Shown here: piece by piece, positions 7,614-16,723 of the stretch
How the letters are laid out: every line of letters begins with the position of its first letter
Position numbering within the stretch: the first letter of the stretch is position 1
Assembly: GCA_002346545.1 (NCBI GenBank)
Contig: DEAA01000032.1
Span: 123,312-177,373, forward strand
Length of the DNA stretch: 54,062 nucleotides
Origin: Acidobacteria bacterium UBA2994
GTDB taxonomy: Bacteria; Acidobacteriota; Vicinamibacteria; Vicinamibacterales; UBA8438
Direction of reading: 5' to 3'
Program-made: the position numbers and the translations under genes
The notes under the pieces: generated by a model
What the model was told of the DNA's origin: nothing
Seen by the model: the letters and a program-made list of their open reading frames with translations, nothing else
Databases searched by the model: none

Positions 7614-9554
7614 TCAGAGAGGAATATTCCCGTGCTTCTTCGGTAGCACCGGGGTCTGCTTGTCCCGCAGGAACTCCAGGGCGGCGGCCACCTTCATCCG
7701 CGTTTCTCTGGGATAGATGACATCGTCTATGTGACCAGATGACGCCGCGACGAACGGTGAGTTAAACCGTTCGGTGAACTCATTCTCGAGTCGTTTCCGT
7801 TCGCTGTCCCGGGTGGCCGGATCAACCTTGGCCAGTTGGCGAGCGTACAGGATACTCACCGCGCCCTTGGGGCCCATCACGGCGATCTCGGCCGACGGCC
7901 AGGCCAGGCAGACGTCGGTCCTGATCATCTTGCTGCTCATCACGATGTAGGCGCCGCCGTAGGCCTTACGAAGAACCACCGAAATCTTGGGTACGGTGGC
8001 CTCGGAGTAGGCATAGACGATCTTAGCCCCGTGCCGGATGATGCCCTGGTGCTCCTGTCCGGCGCCAGGCAGGAAGCCGGGGCAGTCGACCAGCGTTACC
8101 AGAGGGATGTTGAACGCGTCGGCAAACCGAATGAACCGAGCGATCTTGTCCGACGAGTTGATGTCCAGCACCCCGGCCAGATGCGACGGTTGATTGCCGA
8201 TGCAGGCGATGACACGTCCCTGTAGCCGCGCGAAGCCAACCACGGCGCTGGGGGCGAAGTCGCCGTGAATTTCGAGGAACGAGTCACGGTCAGTGAATCC
8301 CCGGATGGCGTCCCGCATGTCGTAGGCCATTTCGGTCGAGGCTGGAATCAAGCGGTCGAGGGCCCCAACGTCCGGGTCGAGCCGCGCGTCGGGCTCTAGG
8401 TTCGGCGGATCGTCTGCGTTGTTCGACGGAAGATACCCCAGCAGCTGCCGAGTAAAGGCGAAGGCGCCGTTCTCGTCTTCGGCCACGTAATGGGCGACGC
8501 CGGAGGTGCCGGCATGGACCTGAGCGCCTCCAAGGGTCTCGGCATCGACCTCTTCGCCGGTGACGGTCTTGATGACGTCCGGGCCAGTGATGAACATGTA
8601 GCTGCTGCCGCGTGTCATCACGACGAAGTCGGTCAGCCCTGGCGAATAGACGGCACCCCCGGCGCATGGCCCGAGCATGAGGCTGATCTGGGGCACCACG
8701 CCGCTTGCCTGGGTGTTACGCCAGAACAGGTCGCCGAATCCGGCTAGGCTCCAGACTCCCTCCTGGATCCGAGCGCCGACCGAGTCCAGCAGGGCGACGA
8801 TCGGGAGGCCAGCGCTCGTCGCCGATTCGAGTAGTCTCGACAGCTTCTGCGCCTGAACCTCGGAGAACGAGCCGCCCATCACCGTAAAGTCCTGGGCGAA
8901 GACGGCCACTCGCCGGCCGTGAATCAACCCGAAGCCGGTCACGATGCCGTCTCCAGCGTAACGCTGCTTCTCGAGTCCGAAATCGCTGTGTCGGTGTTCG
9001 ATGTAGGGCGCGATCTCCTCGAAGGAGCCGTTGTCCAGCATCCTCGTGATCCGTTCGCGAGCCGTCAGCTTTCCACGGGCATGCTGGGCGTCGATACGCT
9101 TTTGCCCGCCCCCCAGGCGTACCTCTGCTCGTCGTAGCGCCACGGGGTCGTCTGGTGACGGCGGCGTCTCGGGTGCTTCGGGCTCTGTGGGTGGCGCGGG
9201 CGCTAGCTCGGGGGCCGCGCTCGATGTGGCTGGGACCTCGGTCGTCGTCGGTGGTTCGGCCGGTGTCGACTTCGACCGCAGGCTCACGTTCGGGTCGCCG
9301 GCCGAAGCGAGCGCTTGCTGTTCGCCCGCCTCGAGCGCCGGGCTCGCCGTCGGCGCCGTGGCGGCCTGCCTAGCCTTTCGGCGTCGTACCCAGGCCCGCA
9401 ATGAGGCCCACACCGCGGCGCCTGCTACGGTAGTGCCCACCGGGATGCCCAGAAGCTTGAGGGCGCTACCATCGGATGGATCGCCCGCGGAGCGGGTCGC
9501 CGGGTGATCGGCGTCTGAGGCGGACGGCGTCGGGTCGACGGGTGAATCAGCCAT
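7614..9554 (-). CDS. mmdA: Acyl-CoA carboxyltransferase alpha subunit (MmdA type) with membrane-anchor-like N-terminus
   Basis: From ATG 9554 this is a 646-residue protein; TTG 9566 would add four residues and neither start has a clear ribosome binding site. The last ~510 residues are a standard carboxyltransferase of the propionyl/methylmalonyl-CoA family: RIDAQHARGKLTARERI, GIVTGFGLIHGRRVAVFAQD, GGSFSEVQAQK, the oxyanion-hole region GGAVYSPGLTDF, VDCPGFLPGAGQEHQGIIR, and the typical VMGPKGAVSILY near the end. It moves CO2 from a CoA ester to biotin. The first ~135 residues are unusual: a polar start, one hydrophobic segment (LLGIPVGTTVAGAAVWASL), an Arg-rich flank, then a long Pro/Ala/Glu/Thr linker. 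Normal MmdA proteins are about 510-520 residues and lack this. It is the first gene of the decarboxylase operon. Confidence 0.93.
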   Translation of the reverse strand: MADSPVDPTPSASDADHPATRSAGDPSDGSALKLLGIPVGTTVAGAAVWASLRAWVRRRKARQAATAPTASPALEAGEQQALASAGDPNVSLRSKSTPAEPPTTTEVPATSSAAPELAPAPPTEPEAPETPPSPDDPVALRRAEVRLGGGQKRIDAQHARGKLTARERITRMLDNGSFEEIAPYIEHRHSDFGLEKQRYAGDGIVTGFGLIHGRRVAVFAQDFTVMGGSFSEVQAQKLSRLLESATSAGLPIVALLDSVGARIQEGVWSLAGFGDLFWRNTQASGVVPQISLMLGPCAGGAVYSPGLTDFVVMTRGSSYMFITGPDVIKTVTGEEVDAETLGGAQVHAGTSGVAHYVAEDENGAFAFTRQLLGYLPSNNADDPPNLEPDARLDPDVGALDRLIPASTEMAYDMRDAIRGFTDRDSFLEIHGDFAPSAVVGFARLQGRVIACIGNQPSHLAGVLDINSSDKIARFIRFADAFNIPLVTLVDCPGFLPGAGQEHQGIIRHGAKIVYAYSEATVPKISVVLRKAYGGAYIVMSSKMIRTDVCLAWPSAEIAVMGPKGAVSILYARQLAKVDPATRDSERKRLENEFTERFNSPFVAASSGHIDDVIYPRETRMKVAAALEFLRDKQTPVLPKKHGNIPL

Positions 9555-9643
9555 GTAACCGGGCAATTATAGCGGTTGCGGCTTTCCGCCGGTGGGTTGA
9601 TCCGCTCGGTTCGGACGGAGAACCAGTCTGGGACTGCGTCCCC

Positions 9644-10582
9644 TCAGTCGCTGTACTCCTCGTACACAATCGGCAGCAGATCCACAGCCGTCCACGAAGG
9701 TACCCCGCCCCAGCGCTCGTCGAGGTGCGCGGTAGGCCTGGCCGCCAGTACCTCGTCGAGGCTCGCGCCATTACTGATGAGCGTCTGCACCCGGTCGCGG
9801 ATGTCGGTCATCATCCCGAGCACCTCTTCGAGACCCGCCTGGTCCGTGAAGCCGAACCCGTGGCCTGGAATGACTTTGGTCTCGGACCCGGCCAAGTCGA
9901 TGGCCAGCTCAATGGCCTCGACCATGCCGCTGAAGGTGCCGCCGTTGCGCACGTCGACAATCGGATACATGTTGGTGCGAAACACGTCGCCGGTGTGCAG
10001 TACGTCGGCCGAGGGGAAGTAGACGAAGCTGTCGCCGCCAGTGTGTGAGGGAGGGACCAGGAAAGATCGCACTGCTTCACCATTGACGTGAAAGGTGATC
10101 TCCTTGTCGTAGGTCACCACTGGCCGTGCTTCGGGCGGCGGCTGGTCGAAGAACACACCGCCCCGTCGCGGAATGCGGATGCGGTCGAGCATCTGCTCAC
10201 GCACCAGATCGTGCGCAAAGATCAGCACCCCGTGGTCGGCCAGCTCGGCGTTGGCCCCGATGTGATCCGGGTGGATGTGGGTGTTGATCAGGAAGCGGAT
10301 GGACTCGTCGGTAAGTCCGGAGAGCGCGTCCAGGATCGGCTGACTCTCGGCCGAGAACTGCGCATCGACGAGTAGGACGCCGTCCGGGCCGATGAGGGCG
10401 CCGAGATTGCCGCCTGCCGTCGGGGTCTGCAGTGTGTAAACGTCGCCGGAGACGTGGATGGCTTCGAGCGGCGGTGGGGTCGCTGGTTGGGCACCGGCGG
10501 TCAGTGAGGGCCCAGCCCCGACCAGTAACAGCGCGGCCGCCACAGCCATCAGGCTGCACAGGGCCGTGATTCGTATCAACAT
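9644..10582 (-). CDS. Secreted metallo-beta-lactamase-fold hydrolase
   Basis: This is a 312-residue protein with a signal peptide (MAVAAALLLVGAGPSLTAGAQ). The metal site of the fold is intact: THIHPDH with His102, His104, Asp106 and His107, then His180 (PPSHTGGD), Asp199 (LHTGDV) and His241 (IPGHG). This full set binds two zinc ions, and the protein would be periplasmic. Many secreted members of this group are annotated only as MBL-fold hydrolases, and the real substrate is not deducible. It lies upstream of the mmdA gene on the same strand, separated by 89 nt, and reads towards it, so co-transcription is possible. Confidence 0.9.
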   Translation of the reverse strand: MLIRITALCSLMAVAAALLLVGAGPSLTAGAQPATPPPLEAIHVSGDVYTLQTPTAGGNLGALIGPDGVLLVDAQFSAESQPILDALSGLTDESIRFLINTHIHPDHIGANAELADHGVLIFAHDLVREQMLDRIRIPRRGGVFFDQPPPEARPVVTYDKEITFHVNGEAVRSFLVPPSHTGGDSFVYFPSADVLHTGDVFRTNMYPIVDVRNGGTFSGMVEAIELAIDLAGSETKVIPGHGFGFTDQAGLEEVLGMMTDIRDRVQTLISNGASLDEVLAARPTAHLDERWGGVPSWTAVDLLPIVYEEYSD

Positions 10583-10795
10583 CGGTCATACCCTATCGAA
10601 TCGCTGCCGATGGGGCTATCAGATGCTCTGAGGCGACCGAAATCAGTTGCGGGCGACCGACCAGGTCCTACGAGAGGATAAGCCCTAGCCCGGTTTTTCT
10701 CACAACGGTGCCGGAGGGGTGCTCGCCTTGTACCCGCTTATGGCACTTCCCCCAGGGGGTGCTTCGTCACGGCGCGGAGCATGACTTGTCGGGGC

Positions 10796-11536
10796 TTAGT
10801 GAGCCTCCCGCCACAACCACACCACGTCGATCAGAAACGAGCAGAGCAGCAACACTAGCGCGGTCGCAGCTGCCACGGTGGCAAGTGGCAACGGGATGAT
10901 GGGGCCCAGAGCGATCAGGAGCGCCACGCCCTGCATCACGCACCCGGCCTTGCGTCGAAACCGCTCCGGAAGCGGGGCGGTCAGCCAGCGCCAGATCCCG
11001 CCCGCTGCGAAGAAGACGTAGCGGGGTAGGCCGAGGAGTACTACCCAGCCGTCCACCCGCCCGCTACGCCATACGAGGGTCGCCAGCACCAACATCAGGA
11101 ACGAGTCGAGCTCCATGTCGAACCGTGCCCCGAATGGCGTGGCCGAGCCGGTGCGGCGAGCCACTTGGCCGTCGAAGCCGTCCATGACCAGAGCCATGGT
11201 GGCAACGGCAATGATCCACCAGGCGCCCTGGATGGACGACGCGACCGAGTAGGGGATGCTCGCCGCTAGTGCCAGCACGAGCCCGGCCCGGGCGAGGGTC
11301 ACCAGATTGGCTGGCCCGAGTCCCTGGTGCGGGCCGGACGGGGCGAGGCGATACAGGACGATCCCGAGCATCGCGTAGAGCACCAGCGCCAGCAGTAGAT
11401 AGCTAGCCGGAAGGACGAACCACGACGCGGTGGTGCCAGCCGCCGCCACCAGCGGTCCGAGCCCGAGACCGAGCTCGGTTAGGCGGCGACCAGGGGAAGC
11501 CTCGGTGGCAGTCTTGTGGTGGGCGTCGGCGCTCAT
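10796..11536 (-). CDS. CDP-alcohol phosphatidyltransferase family membrane enzyme
   Basis: This is a 246-residue integral membrane protein. It carries the complete family signature DGx2ARx8Gx3Dx3D: Asp122, Gly123, Ala126, Arg127, Gly136, Asp140, Asp144. These residues bind the metal and CDP moiety and move a phosphoalcohol from a CDP-activated donor. Hydrophobic segments flank the motif. The family includes phosphatidylglycerophosphate, phosphatidylinositol-phosphate and related synthases; sequence alone does not give the alcohol. Its ATG (11536) is only 21 nt from the ATG of the divergent dehydrogenase (11558), so the two must share or overlap control signals. That suggests a role in the neighbouring cluster rather than bulk lipid synthesis. 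Confidence 0.88.
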   Translation of the reverse strand: MSADAHHKTATEASPGRRLTELGLGLGPLVAAAGTTASWFVLPASYLLLALVLYAMLGIVLYRLAPSGPHQGLGPANLVTLARAGLVLALAASIPYSVASSIQGAWWIIAVATMALVMDGFDGQVARRTGSATPFGARFDMELDSFLMLVLATLVWRSGRVDGWVVLLGLPRYVFFAAGGIWRWLTAPLPERFRRKAGCVMQGVALLIALGPIIPLPLATVAAATALVLLLCSFLIDVVWLWREAH

Positions 11537-11557
11537 GGGGTAAGGTTCCTCAACACC

Positions 11558-12547
11558 ATGTCGGAGCCTATCACCGCTCGTCAGTTCTGGATTCGCGCGC
11601 CTGGGGTCGGCGAGATCCGCGAAGGGGCGCTGCCTGGCGCCGGACCAGACAGTGTGATGGTTGAGACCCGCTTCTCAGGGATCAGCCGGGGTACGGAGGC
11701 ACTCGTCTTTCGCGGCGAGGTGCCGCCGTCCGAGTATCAGCGGATGCGGGCGCCCTTCCAGGAGGGTGACTTCCCTGGACCGGTCAAGTACGGCTATAGC
11801 AGCGTCGGTCTGGTGGTTGACGGCCCGGCCGAGCTCCGCGACCAGATGGTGTTCTGTTTGCATCCGCATCAGGACCGCTACCTAGTCCCGGCGTCCGCGG
11901 TGACGCTGCTCCCGCCCGAGGTGCCGGCCTCGCGCGCTGTGCTGGCCGCGAACATGGAAACGGCGGTCAATATCCTGTGGGACGCGACGCCCCGGGTGGG
12001 CGACCGCATCGTGGTGGTTGGTGCAGGGGTGGTGGGTCTTCTGTCGGCTTGGCTCGCCACCCGGCTGCCCGCGGCCGACGTCAGCGTAGTGGATGTCGAC
12101 CCAGGCCGCCGGGCCACGGCCGAATCGCTCGGACTGGCCTTCAGCACCGAAGCGCCGGTCGGGGCAGACGCTGATCTGGTGATCCACGCCAGCGGTCAGC
12201 CGGCCGGGCTGGCGGCTGCGCTCGAGGCGGCCGGCGTGGAAGGTACCGTCATTGAGGCCAGTTGGTATGGCAGCCGGTCAGTGTCGGTGCCGCTGGGTGA
12301 GGCGTTCCACGCCCGCCGGCTGACGATACGGAGCAGTCAAGTTGGGCGGGTACCGGCTGACCGCACCCCGCGATGGGATCATGGCCGCCGACTCGCAGTG
12401 GCGCTCTCGTTGCTGAGTGACCCGAGGCTTGACGCGCTCCTCAGTGGAGAGAGCAGTTTCGACGAGCTCCCGATTACGATGCGGACGCTGAGCGAGGGAC
12501 CGGCGGGCGTGCTCTGTCACCGCATTCGCTACCGTGACGACGGGTGA
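11558..12547 (+). CDS. Medium-chain dehydrogenase/reductase lacking catalytic-zinc cysteines
   Basis: This is a 329-residue protein starting at ATG 11558, since sequence upstream of this Met does not look like the family. The N-terminal GroES-like part contains [18 protein letters not shown] and [15 protein letters not shown]; the usual zinc-binding cysteine of alcohol dehydrogenases is replaced here (SGISRGTE). The NAD(P)-binding motif is [15 protein letters not shown], then an acidic strand end [24 protein letters not shown] and [19 protein letters not shown] follow. It is usually labelled zinc-binding alcohol dehydrogenase, but redox chemistry without catalytic zinc is more likely. It is the first gene of a tight plus-strand run to 15799 and ends inside or just before the PTPS-like gene. 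From memory, this family often travels with that PTPS-like family. Confidence 0.88.
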   Translation: MSEPITARQFWIRAPGVGEIREGALPGAGPDSVMVETRFSGISRGTEALVFRGEVPPSEYQRMRAPFQEGDFPGPVKYGYSSVGLVVDGPAELRDQMVFCLHPHQDRYLVPASAVTLLPPEVPASRAVLAANMETAVNILWDATPRVGDRIVVVGAGVVGLLSAWLATRLPAADVSVVDVDPGRRATAESLGLAFSTEAPVGADADLVIHASGQPAGLAAALEAAGVEGTVIEASWYGSRSVSVPLGEAFHARRLTIRSSQVGRVPADRTPRWDHGRRLAVALSLLSDPRLDALLSGESSFDELPITMRTLSEGPAGVLCHRIRYRDDG

Positions 12548-12575
12548 GTCCCGCGAGAGAGGAGTCGAGATCCCG

Positions 12576-12974
12576 GTGTACAGCCTCAACGTTCGTGACC
12601 ACGCGATGATCGCCCACAGCTTCCAAGGCGAGATCTTCGGGCCCGCGCAGCGCCTCCATGGTGCGACCTACGTCGTGGACGCCACCTTCCGTCGCGCCGA
12701 GCTCGATGACGATGGGCTGGTAGTCGATATCGGGCTCGCCAGCGAGCAGCTGCGGAACGTGCTGGCCGGACTGAACTACCGCAATCTCGACGACGAACCG
12801 GCGTTTGCCGGGCGTAACACTACCACCGAGTTTCTGGCTCATCACATCCATGACCAGCTATCTGCCGCGATTCACAACGGCTCCCTCGGAGTGGGTGCCC
12901 AGGGGCTCACCAGTCTTACCGTGACGCTCCACGAGTCGCACATCGCCTGGGGTAGCTACGAAGGACCGGTGTGA
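12576..12974 (+). CDS. 6-pyruvoyltetrahydropterin synthase / QueD homologue with altered active site
   Basis: From GTG 12576 this is 132 residues, the usual size; GTG 12534 would add 14 unmatched residues and overlap the dehydrogenase. AGGAG-like sequence lies about 11 nt upstream. The fold is recognisable from [11 protein letters not shown], then [27 protein letters not shown] and a late [11 protein letters not shown]. Canonical enzymes bind zinc with one His in the AAH region and two in HGHxY, and use a Cys just before that motif. Here His14 and His28 remain, but the second His of the motif is Ala30 and no Cys is present between residues 14 and 32. So the normal dihydroneopterin-triphosphate reaction is doubtful, and it may handle another pterin- or pyrimidine-like substrate. 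It overlaps the glycosyltransferase gene by 4 nt. Confidence 0.85.
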   Translation: MYSLNVRDHAMIAHSFQGEIFGPAQRLHGATYVVDATFRRAELDDDGLVVDIGLASEQLRNVLAGLNYRNLDDEPAFAGRNTTTEFLAHHIHDQLSAAIHNGSLGVGAQGLTSLTVTLHESHIAWGSYEGPV

Positions 12975-14047
12975 CGGCGGCCGAGCTAGACGTGGTGGTG
13001 CCTGGGGCGATCACCCAGCGCACCGGCGGTTACATCTACGATGCGCGGATGGTAGACGGTCTACGCGGACTCGGTTGGACGGTCAGGGTCCACGAGTTGG
13101 CGGGACGGTTTCCCGACGGGGGTGAGGGCGGGGAGCGCGCCCTCCGTAGCACGCTCGCGAACATGGCCGACGGGCGGTTGGTGCTGATCGACGGCCTCGC
13201 GGCGGGCGCGTTGCCGCGCCCGGTCAGTGAGGCATCGGACCGGCTACGTGTCGTTGCACTGGTCCATCACCCGCTCGGCGATGAGAGCGGTCTCGACACC
13301 AAAACGAGCGAACGTTTCCTCCACTTAGAGAGGGAGACCTTGTCGGCGTGCCGCGGCGTCGTCGTGACCAGCCGCTTCACCCAGGGCCGCCTCGCCGGCC
13401 TGGGTGTGCCAGAGGGGCGCATTCGGGTGGTTCGACCAGGCACCGACCCTGTCGTCGCTGTTCGGGCGCCGGAAGCGTCGCCGCCCGTGCTGCTGACCGT
13501 CGGCTCCGTGGTGCCGAGGAAGGGTCAACTCGAGCTGGCTCGCACCCTCGCGCGGCTGTCCGCGCTGCCGTGGGAGTGGGTGTGTCTCGGGAGTCTCGAT
13601 CGGGACCATGCCTATGCCACGGCAGTACGAGACTGTCTCGATGAGGCCGGGTTGTCCTCGCGCGTCCGCTGGCTCGGCGAGTGTGACGGCGACACCGTAC
13701 ATAGGTGGTATCGGCGGGCGAGCCTGTTCGTGATGCCGTCGTACTACGAGGGATACGGGATGGCGCTCGCCGATGCCGTGGCCTACGGCGTACCGGTGGT
13801 CAGCACCACCGGAGGGGCCATTCCCTACACCGTTCCTGCCGCAGCGGCGTTACTGGTGCCGCCGGGGGATGAGGTCGCCCTCGGCGCGGCGCTCGAGTCG
13901 TTGCTTTCATGCAAGGGAGGCGAGGAACGCCGTGCGACCCTAGCCGCTGCGGCTCGCGACGAGGCGACGAAGCTGCCGGGCTGGGGTGACATGGTCCGGT
14001 CGTTTGCCCGCGCGCTCGAAGAGTTGGCCCCAGATGGAGCGATTTGA
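12971..14047 (+). CDS. GT4-type glycosyltransferase
   Basis: This is a 358-residue protein from GTG 12971, overlapping the PTPS-like stop (GTGA). It has the two-domain GT-B layout: an N-terminal Gly-rich start [20 protein letters not shown], the mid-protein [20 protein letters not shown] that opens the donor domain, and near the C-terminus [19 protein letters not shown] followed by [15 protein letters not shown]. The [10 protein letters not shown] stretch replaces the EXFGxxxxE motif, with Asp where the second Glu usually sits. No membrane segments or signal peptide are visible, so it acts in the cytoplasm on a nucleotide-sugar donor. Its place between a PTPS homologue and a methyltransferase suggests it glycosylates the small molecule made by this cluster, which is inference. 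Confidence 0.9.
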   Translation: MTAAELDVVVPGAITQRTGGYIYDARMVDGLRGLGWTVRVHELAGRFPDGGEGGERALRSTLANMADGRLVLIDGLAAGALPRPVSEASDRLRVVALVHHPLGDESGLDTKTSERFLHLERETLSACRGVVVTSRFTQGRLAGLGVPEGRIRVVRPGTDPVVAVRAPEASPPVLLTVGSVVPRKGQLELARTLARLSALPWEWVCLGSLDRDHAYATAVRDCLDEAGLSSRVRWLGECDGDTVHRWYRRASLFVMPSYYEGYGMALADAVAYGVPVVSTTGGAIPYTVPAAAALLVPPGDEVALGAALESLLSCKGGEERRATLAAAARDEATKLPGWGDMVRSFARALEELAPDGAI

Positions 14048-14861
14048 CGACGCCTGGCTCACGCTGCGCGAGCCCATCGATCATCGCGCCAGGGCGTCGG
14101 CGCTCACCGACCGACTGTCGCAGGCCTGGAGTGCAGCCGGTTGGTCGCGTGTGGTGGATCTCGGCAGTGGCACCGGTTCCAACCTCCGCTTCCTGGATGG
14201 GCGTCTGGCAGAGGTCGAAGAGTGGACACTGGTCGAACAGGACCCGGACCATGTCGCGCGCTTGCGCGCTGTGTCCCCGACCTCGGGTCGGGTCGACGTG
14301 CAAACGCGGGATCTGGCCTCCTCAGCGGTCGAGGGCGTCTGGTCCGCCCACCTGGTGACTGCCTCCGCGCTGCTCGATCTCGTGTCCAAGTCGTGGCTGG
14401 AAACGCTGGTCGGCGCCTGCGCCGATGCGGGGGCGGCGGCCCTGTTCGTCTTGAGCTATGACGGCCAGGTGGGGTGGGAGCGGGCCAGCGGGACGGGTTC
14501 ACTCGAGGCGAGCGCCCTCGACACGCTCGTCCTTGATGCGGTGAACAGCGATCAACAGCGAGATAAGGGGTTCGGTCCAGCTCTCGGTTCCCTCGCTGGT
14601 GTGACCGCCGAACGGTTGTTCCGGGCGGCCGGCTACCGGACCTGGCTCGAACCAAGCCCCTGGCGGCTGGCCGCTACTGAGGCCGCGTTGGTACGTAGGC
14701 TGGTCGCGGGGTGGCAGGAGGTGGCCGCCTCGGTCGAGCCGAACCAAGTGTCGGAACTGGCCCGCTGGGCAGACGACCGTGTGCGGTCGCTGGCGGCCGG
14801 ACATGTGACCGTCGAGGTGGGACACGTCGACCTACTCGCGCTGCCTCCTGGAAATCGATGA
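14034..14861 (+). CDS. SAM-dependent methyltransferase of the pterin-like cluster
   Basis: This is 275 residues from ATG 14034, which lies 14 nt inside the end of the glycosyltransferase gene. The class I SAM motif is VVDLGSGTGSNLRFL, followed by an acidic strand end WTLVEQDPDHVA and the post-II region WSAHLVTASALLDLVS. The second half (AGVTAERLFRAAGYRTW, SPWRLAATEAALVRRLVAGW) has no motif I can tie to a substrate. Homologues are usually just called class I methyltransferase. The 14-nt overlap with the gene before and the 4-nt overlap with the gene after imply translational coupling and a dedicated role in the cluster. Confidence 0.87.
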   Translation: MERFDDAWLTLREPIDHRARASALTDRLSQAWSAAGWSRVVDLGSGTGSNLRFLDGRLAEVEEWTLVEQDPDHVARLRAVSPTSGRVDVQTRDLASSAVEGVWSAHLVTASALLDLVSKSWLETLVGACADAGAAALFVLSYDGQVGWERASGTGSLEASALDTLVLDAVNSDQQRDKGFGPALGSLAGVTAERLFRAAGYRTWLEPSPWRLAATEAALVRRLVAGWQEVAASVEPNQVSELARWADDRVRSLAAGHVTVEVGHVDLLALPPGNR

Positions 14862-15799
14862 AACGCTCGGGTCCACTGCTTCGAATCGGCGTCAGCGTGG
14901 CGCTGTTGGCAGTAGTGGGCTGGTGGCTGGACCTACGAGCCGTGGCGGCACGGGTGGCCGCCATGGACCTCGGATGGGTGGCGGCCGCGCTTGGCCTCTC
15001 TGTGGCACAGGTGGCGCTGCTGGCCTGGCGATGGCGCTACACCGCCACGCAACTCGGCGTGGGGTTACCGTTCGGGACCGCCTGGCGGGAGTACTATCTG
15101 TCGATCTTCCTGAACCAGGTTCTGCCCGGAGGTGTGCTGGGTGACGCGTCGCGCGCCTGGCGACAGGCGCGGGTGCTGACACCGCCTACTGACAACGGCG
15201 GACCTGCCGCGCGGGCCGTGATCTTCGAACGACTGTCGGCGCAGGCCGTCATGACGACCGTGGCGGTGGTGTCGTTACTGACGCTTCCCGCGCAGGTAGC
15301 AGGGCCAGGCTCCGTCCTGGCCGGCACCATTGCTTTCGTGGCCCTCATCGCGGCTGGAGTCTTTGCCTGGGTGCGCCGCCAGGGATCACGCGAATCTCTG
15401 GCTGACCAGGTTATTCGCGAACTTATTACCGCGCACTTCACTCCCTCAATCTTTCTGGTCCAGTTCCTCACTGCCGTGGCGGCGGTCGCAAGCTATTTGC
15501 TTACGTTTCTGTGTGCCGCCCGAGCGGTCGGTGTGGAGACTGATGTTGCGGTGCTGCTGCCGTTGGTAGCGCCGGTCCTGATGACCATGCTCCTTCCGGT
15601 GACGGTGGCCGGCTGGGGGTTGAGGGAGGGTGCGGCGGCTATGCTCTGGAGCGCGGTCGGGCTGACGGCAGCCGACGGGGTCGTGGTGTCGGTGGCCTAT
15701 GGCGTGCTGGTGCTTTTAAGCAGTTTACCTGGTGGACTCATGCTGCTCCGGTCGCCGATGCGGACGGTGCGAAGGACGTCGGCAGAAGGAGGCTCCTAG
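14858..15799 (+). CDS. Flippase-like membrane protein (lysylphosphatidylglycerol synthase TM / UPF0104 family)
   Basis: This is 313 residues from ATG 14858 (ATGA overlap with the methyltransferase). It has about eight hydrophobic segments, and the family hallmarks are present: WRWRYTATQLG, YYLSIFLNQVLPGGVLGDA with the conserved asparagine and GDAxRAW, FERLSAQ, then a late VTVAGWGLREGAAAMLW. Members of this family are the membrane half of MprF-like flippases or stand-alone proteins in glycolipid loci. There is no synthase domain here. In context it may move or expose a lipid-linked product of the upstream glycosyltransferase. The gene ends 4 nt inside the convergent RibD-like gene. Confidence 0.87.
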   Translation: MKRSGPLLRIGVSVALLAVVGWWLDLRAVAARVAAMDLGWVAAALGLSVAQVALLAWRWRYTATQLGVGLPFGTAWREYYLSIFLNQVLPGGVLGDASRAWRQARVLTPPTDNGGPAARAVIFERLSAQAVMTTVAVVSLLTLPAQVAGPGSVLAGTIAFVALIAAGVFAWVRRQGSRESLADQVIRELITAHFTPSIFLVQFLTAVAAVASYLLTFLCAARAVGVETDVAVLLPLVAPVLMTMLLPVTVAGWGLREGAAAMLWSAVGLTAADGVVVSVAYGVLVLLSSLPGGLMLLRSPMRTVRRTSAEGGS

Positions 15800-16677
15800 G
15801 CCCCGGTCTCGGCTGGCTCGGGGTGGCCTTCGAGAGCCAGATCGAAGAGCACATCGTCGCCCAGGTGGAACACGCGTGTGGGGGGGCGCAGGGCTTGGTC
15901 GAGCAGGGTGACCGGTGGCAGGGTGAAAGCTGCGCGTCCGGACCCGATGATCAGAGACGAGACGGCGACGTGCAGGCGCGTCAGAACGCCCGCGGCCAGG
16001 AATTCCGAGACGGTGACTCCGCCACCCTCGACCAGCACCCTGCGCAAGCCGCGTGTCGCTAGCACCTCCAGCACGTCGGCCGGTGCGAAGCGCGGGCGCG
16101 CTCCCTTCTCGGTCCTGGTCGCCAGCGTGAGACGTTCCACCTGCCCTCCGTGGGGAGAGGCCGCCGCGGCCGGACCGGTGAGAATTAGGGTCGAGCCCGC
16201 CGCATTGGTCAGCACTGCGCGATCGCTCGATACCCGACCGCTCGGGTCCAGCACGACGCGGACGGGGTCCGGGCCCTCGGCCTGTCTGACGTTTAGTTGG
16301 GGGTCGTCGAGGTCGACGGTAGTCGCGCCGACCACGACGGCGTCAGCGATGGCGCGGAGACGGTGCAGGCGCCGGATGTCCTCGGGACCGGTCACATAGT
16401 GGGAATGGCCTTCGATGGTGGCGATGCGGCCGTCAAGGCTCTGGCCGATCTGACCGACGACGAAGCTCGGGGTACGCTGTAACGGTATGAAGATGTCGAG
16501 CAAGGTTGCCGCCTCGGGGGTGATCGGGCCCGACACCTCCCAGGCACCGTCCCGGGCCACCTCGAGCCAACCTCCGTCGCGTGCAGTATCATGAACGCGA
16601 ACGGTCGATGGCGTGCTCGCGGAAACCGGAGGCACGGCCCGGAGGAGGTTCCAGGCGGTGGCTTCGTTGATCTGCAC
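15796..16677 (-). CDS. RibD C-terminal-type (pyrimidine/dihydrofolate) reductase without deaminase domain
   Basis: This is 293 residues starting at GTG 16677. Residues ~75-280 are the RibD_C/HTP reductase fold: FVVGQIGQSLDGRIA, a later RLRAIADAVVVGATTVDLDDP, the nucleotide-binding LRRVLVEGGGVTVSEFL and a final IIGSGRAAFTLPP. These NADPH enzymes reduce the ribosyl chain of aminopyrimidines in riboflavin synthesis or pterin-like substrates. The zinc deaminase half of true RibD is missing, and the first ~75 residues match nothing I know. It is divergent from the GTP cyclohydrolase II gene (46 nt apart), and the pair plausibly act in sequence on a GTP-derived pyrimidine. This may be a second copy devoted to the cluster instead of vitamin synthesis. 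Confidence 0.88.
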   Translation of the reverse strand: MQINEATAWNLLRAVPPVSASTPSTVRVHDTARDGGWLEVARDGAWEVSGPITPEAATLLDIFIPLQRTPSFVVGQIGQSLDGRIATIEGHSHYVTGPEDIRRLHRLRAIADAVVVGATTVDLDDPQLNVRQAEGPDPVRVVLDPSGRVSSDRAVLTNAAGSTLILTGPAAAASPHGGQVERLTLATRTEKGARPRFAPADVLEVLATRGLRRVLVEGGGVTVSEFLAAGVLTRLHVAVSSLIIGSGRAAFTLPPVTLLDQALRPPTRVFHLGDDVLFDLALEGHPEPAETGA

Positions 16678-16723
16678 CCTTTAACCATACCGTCTCAGAT
16701 AACGGTAACGTGACGTCGAGCTG

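Noticed and set aside
10583..10795. CCCCC-A-GGGGG near 10750 as a terminator hairpin
   Set aside because: The loop would be too small and no T-run follows. The gap shows nothing else convincing.
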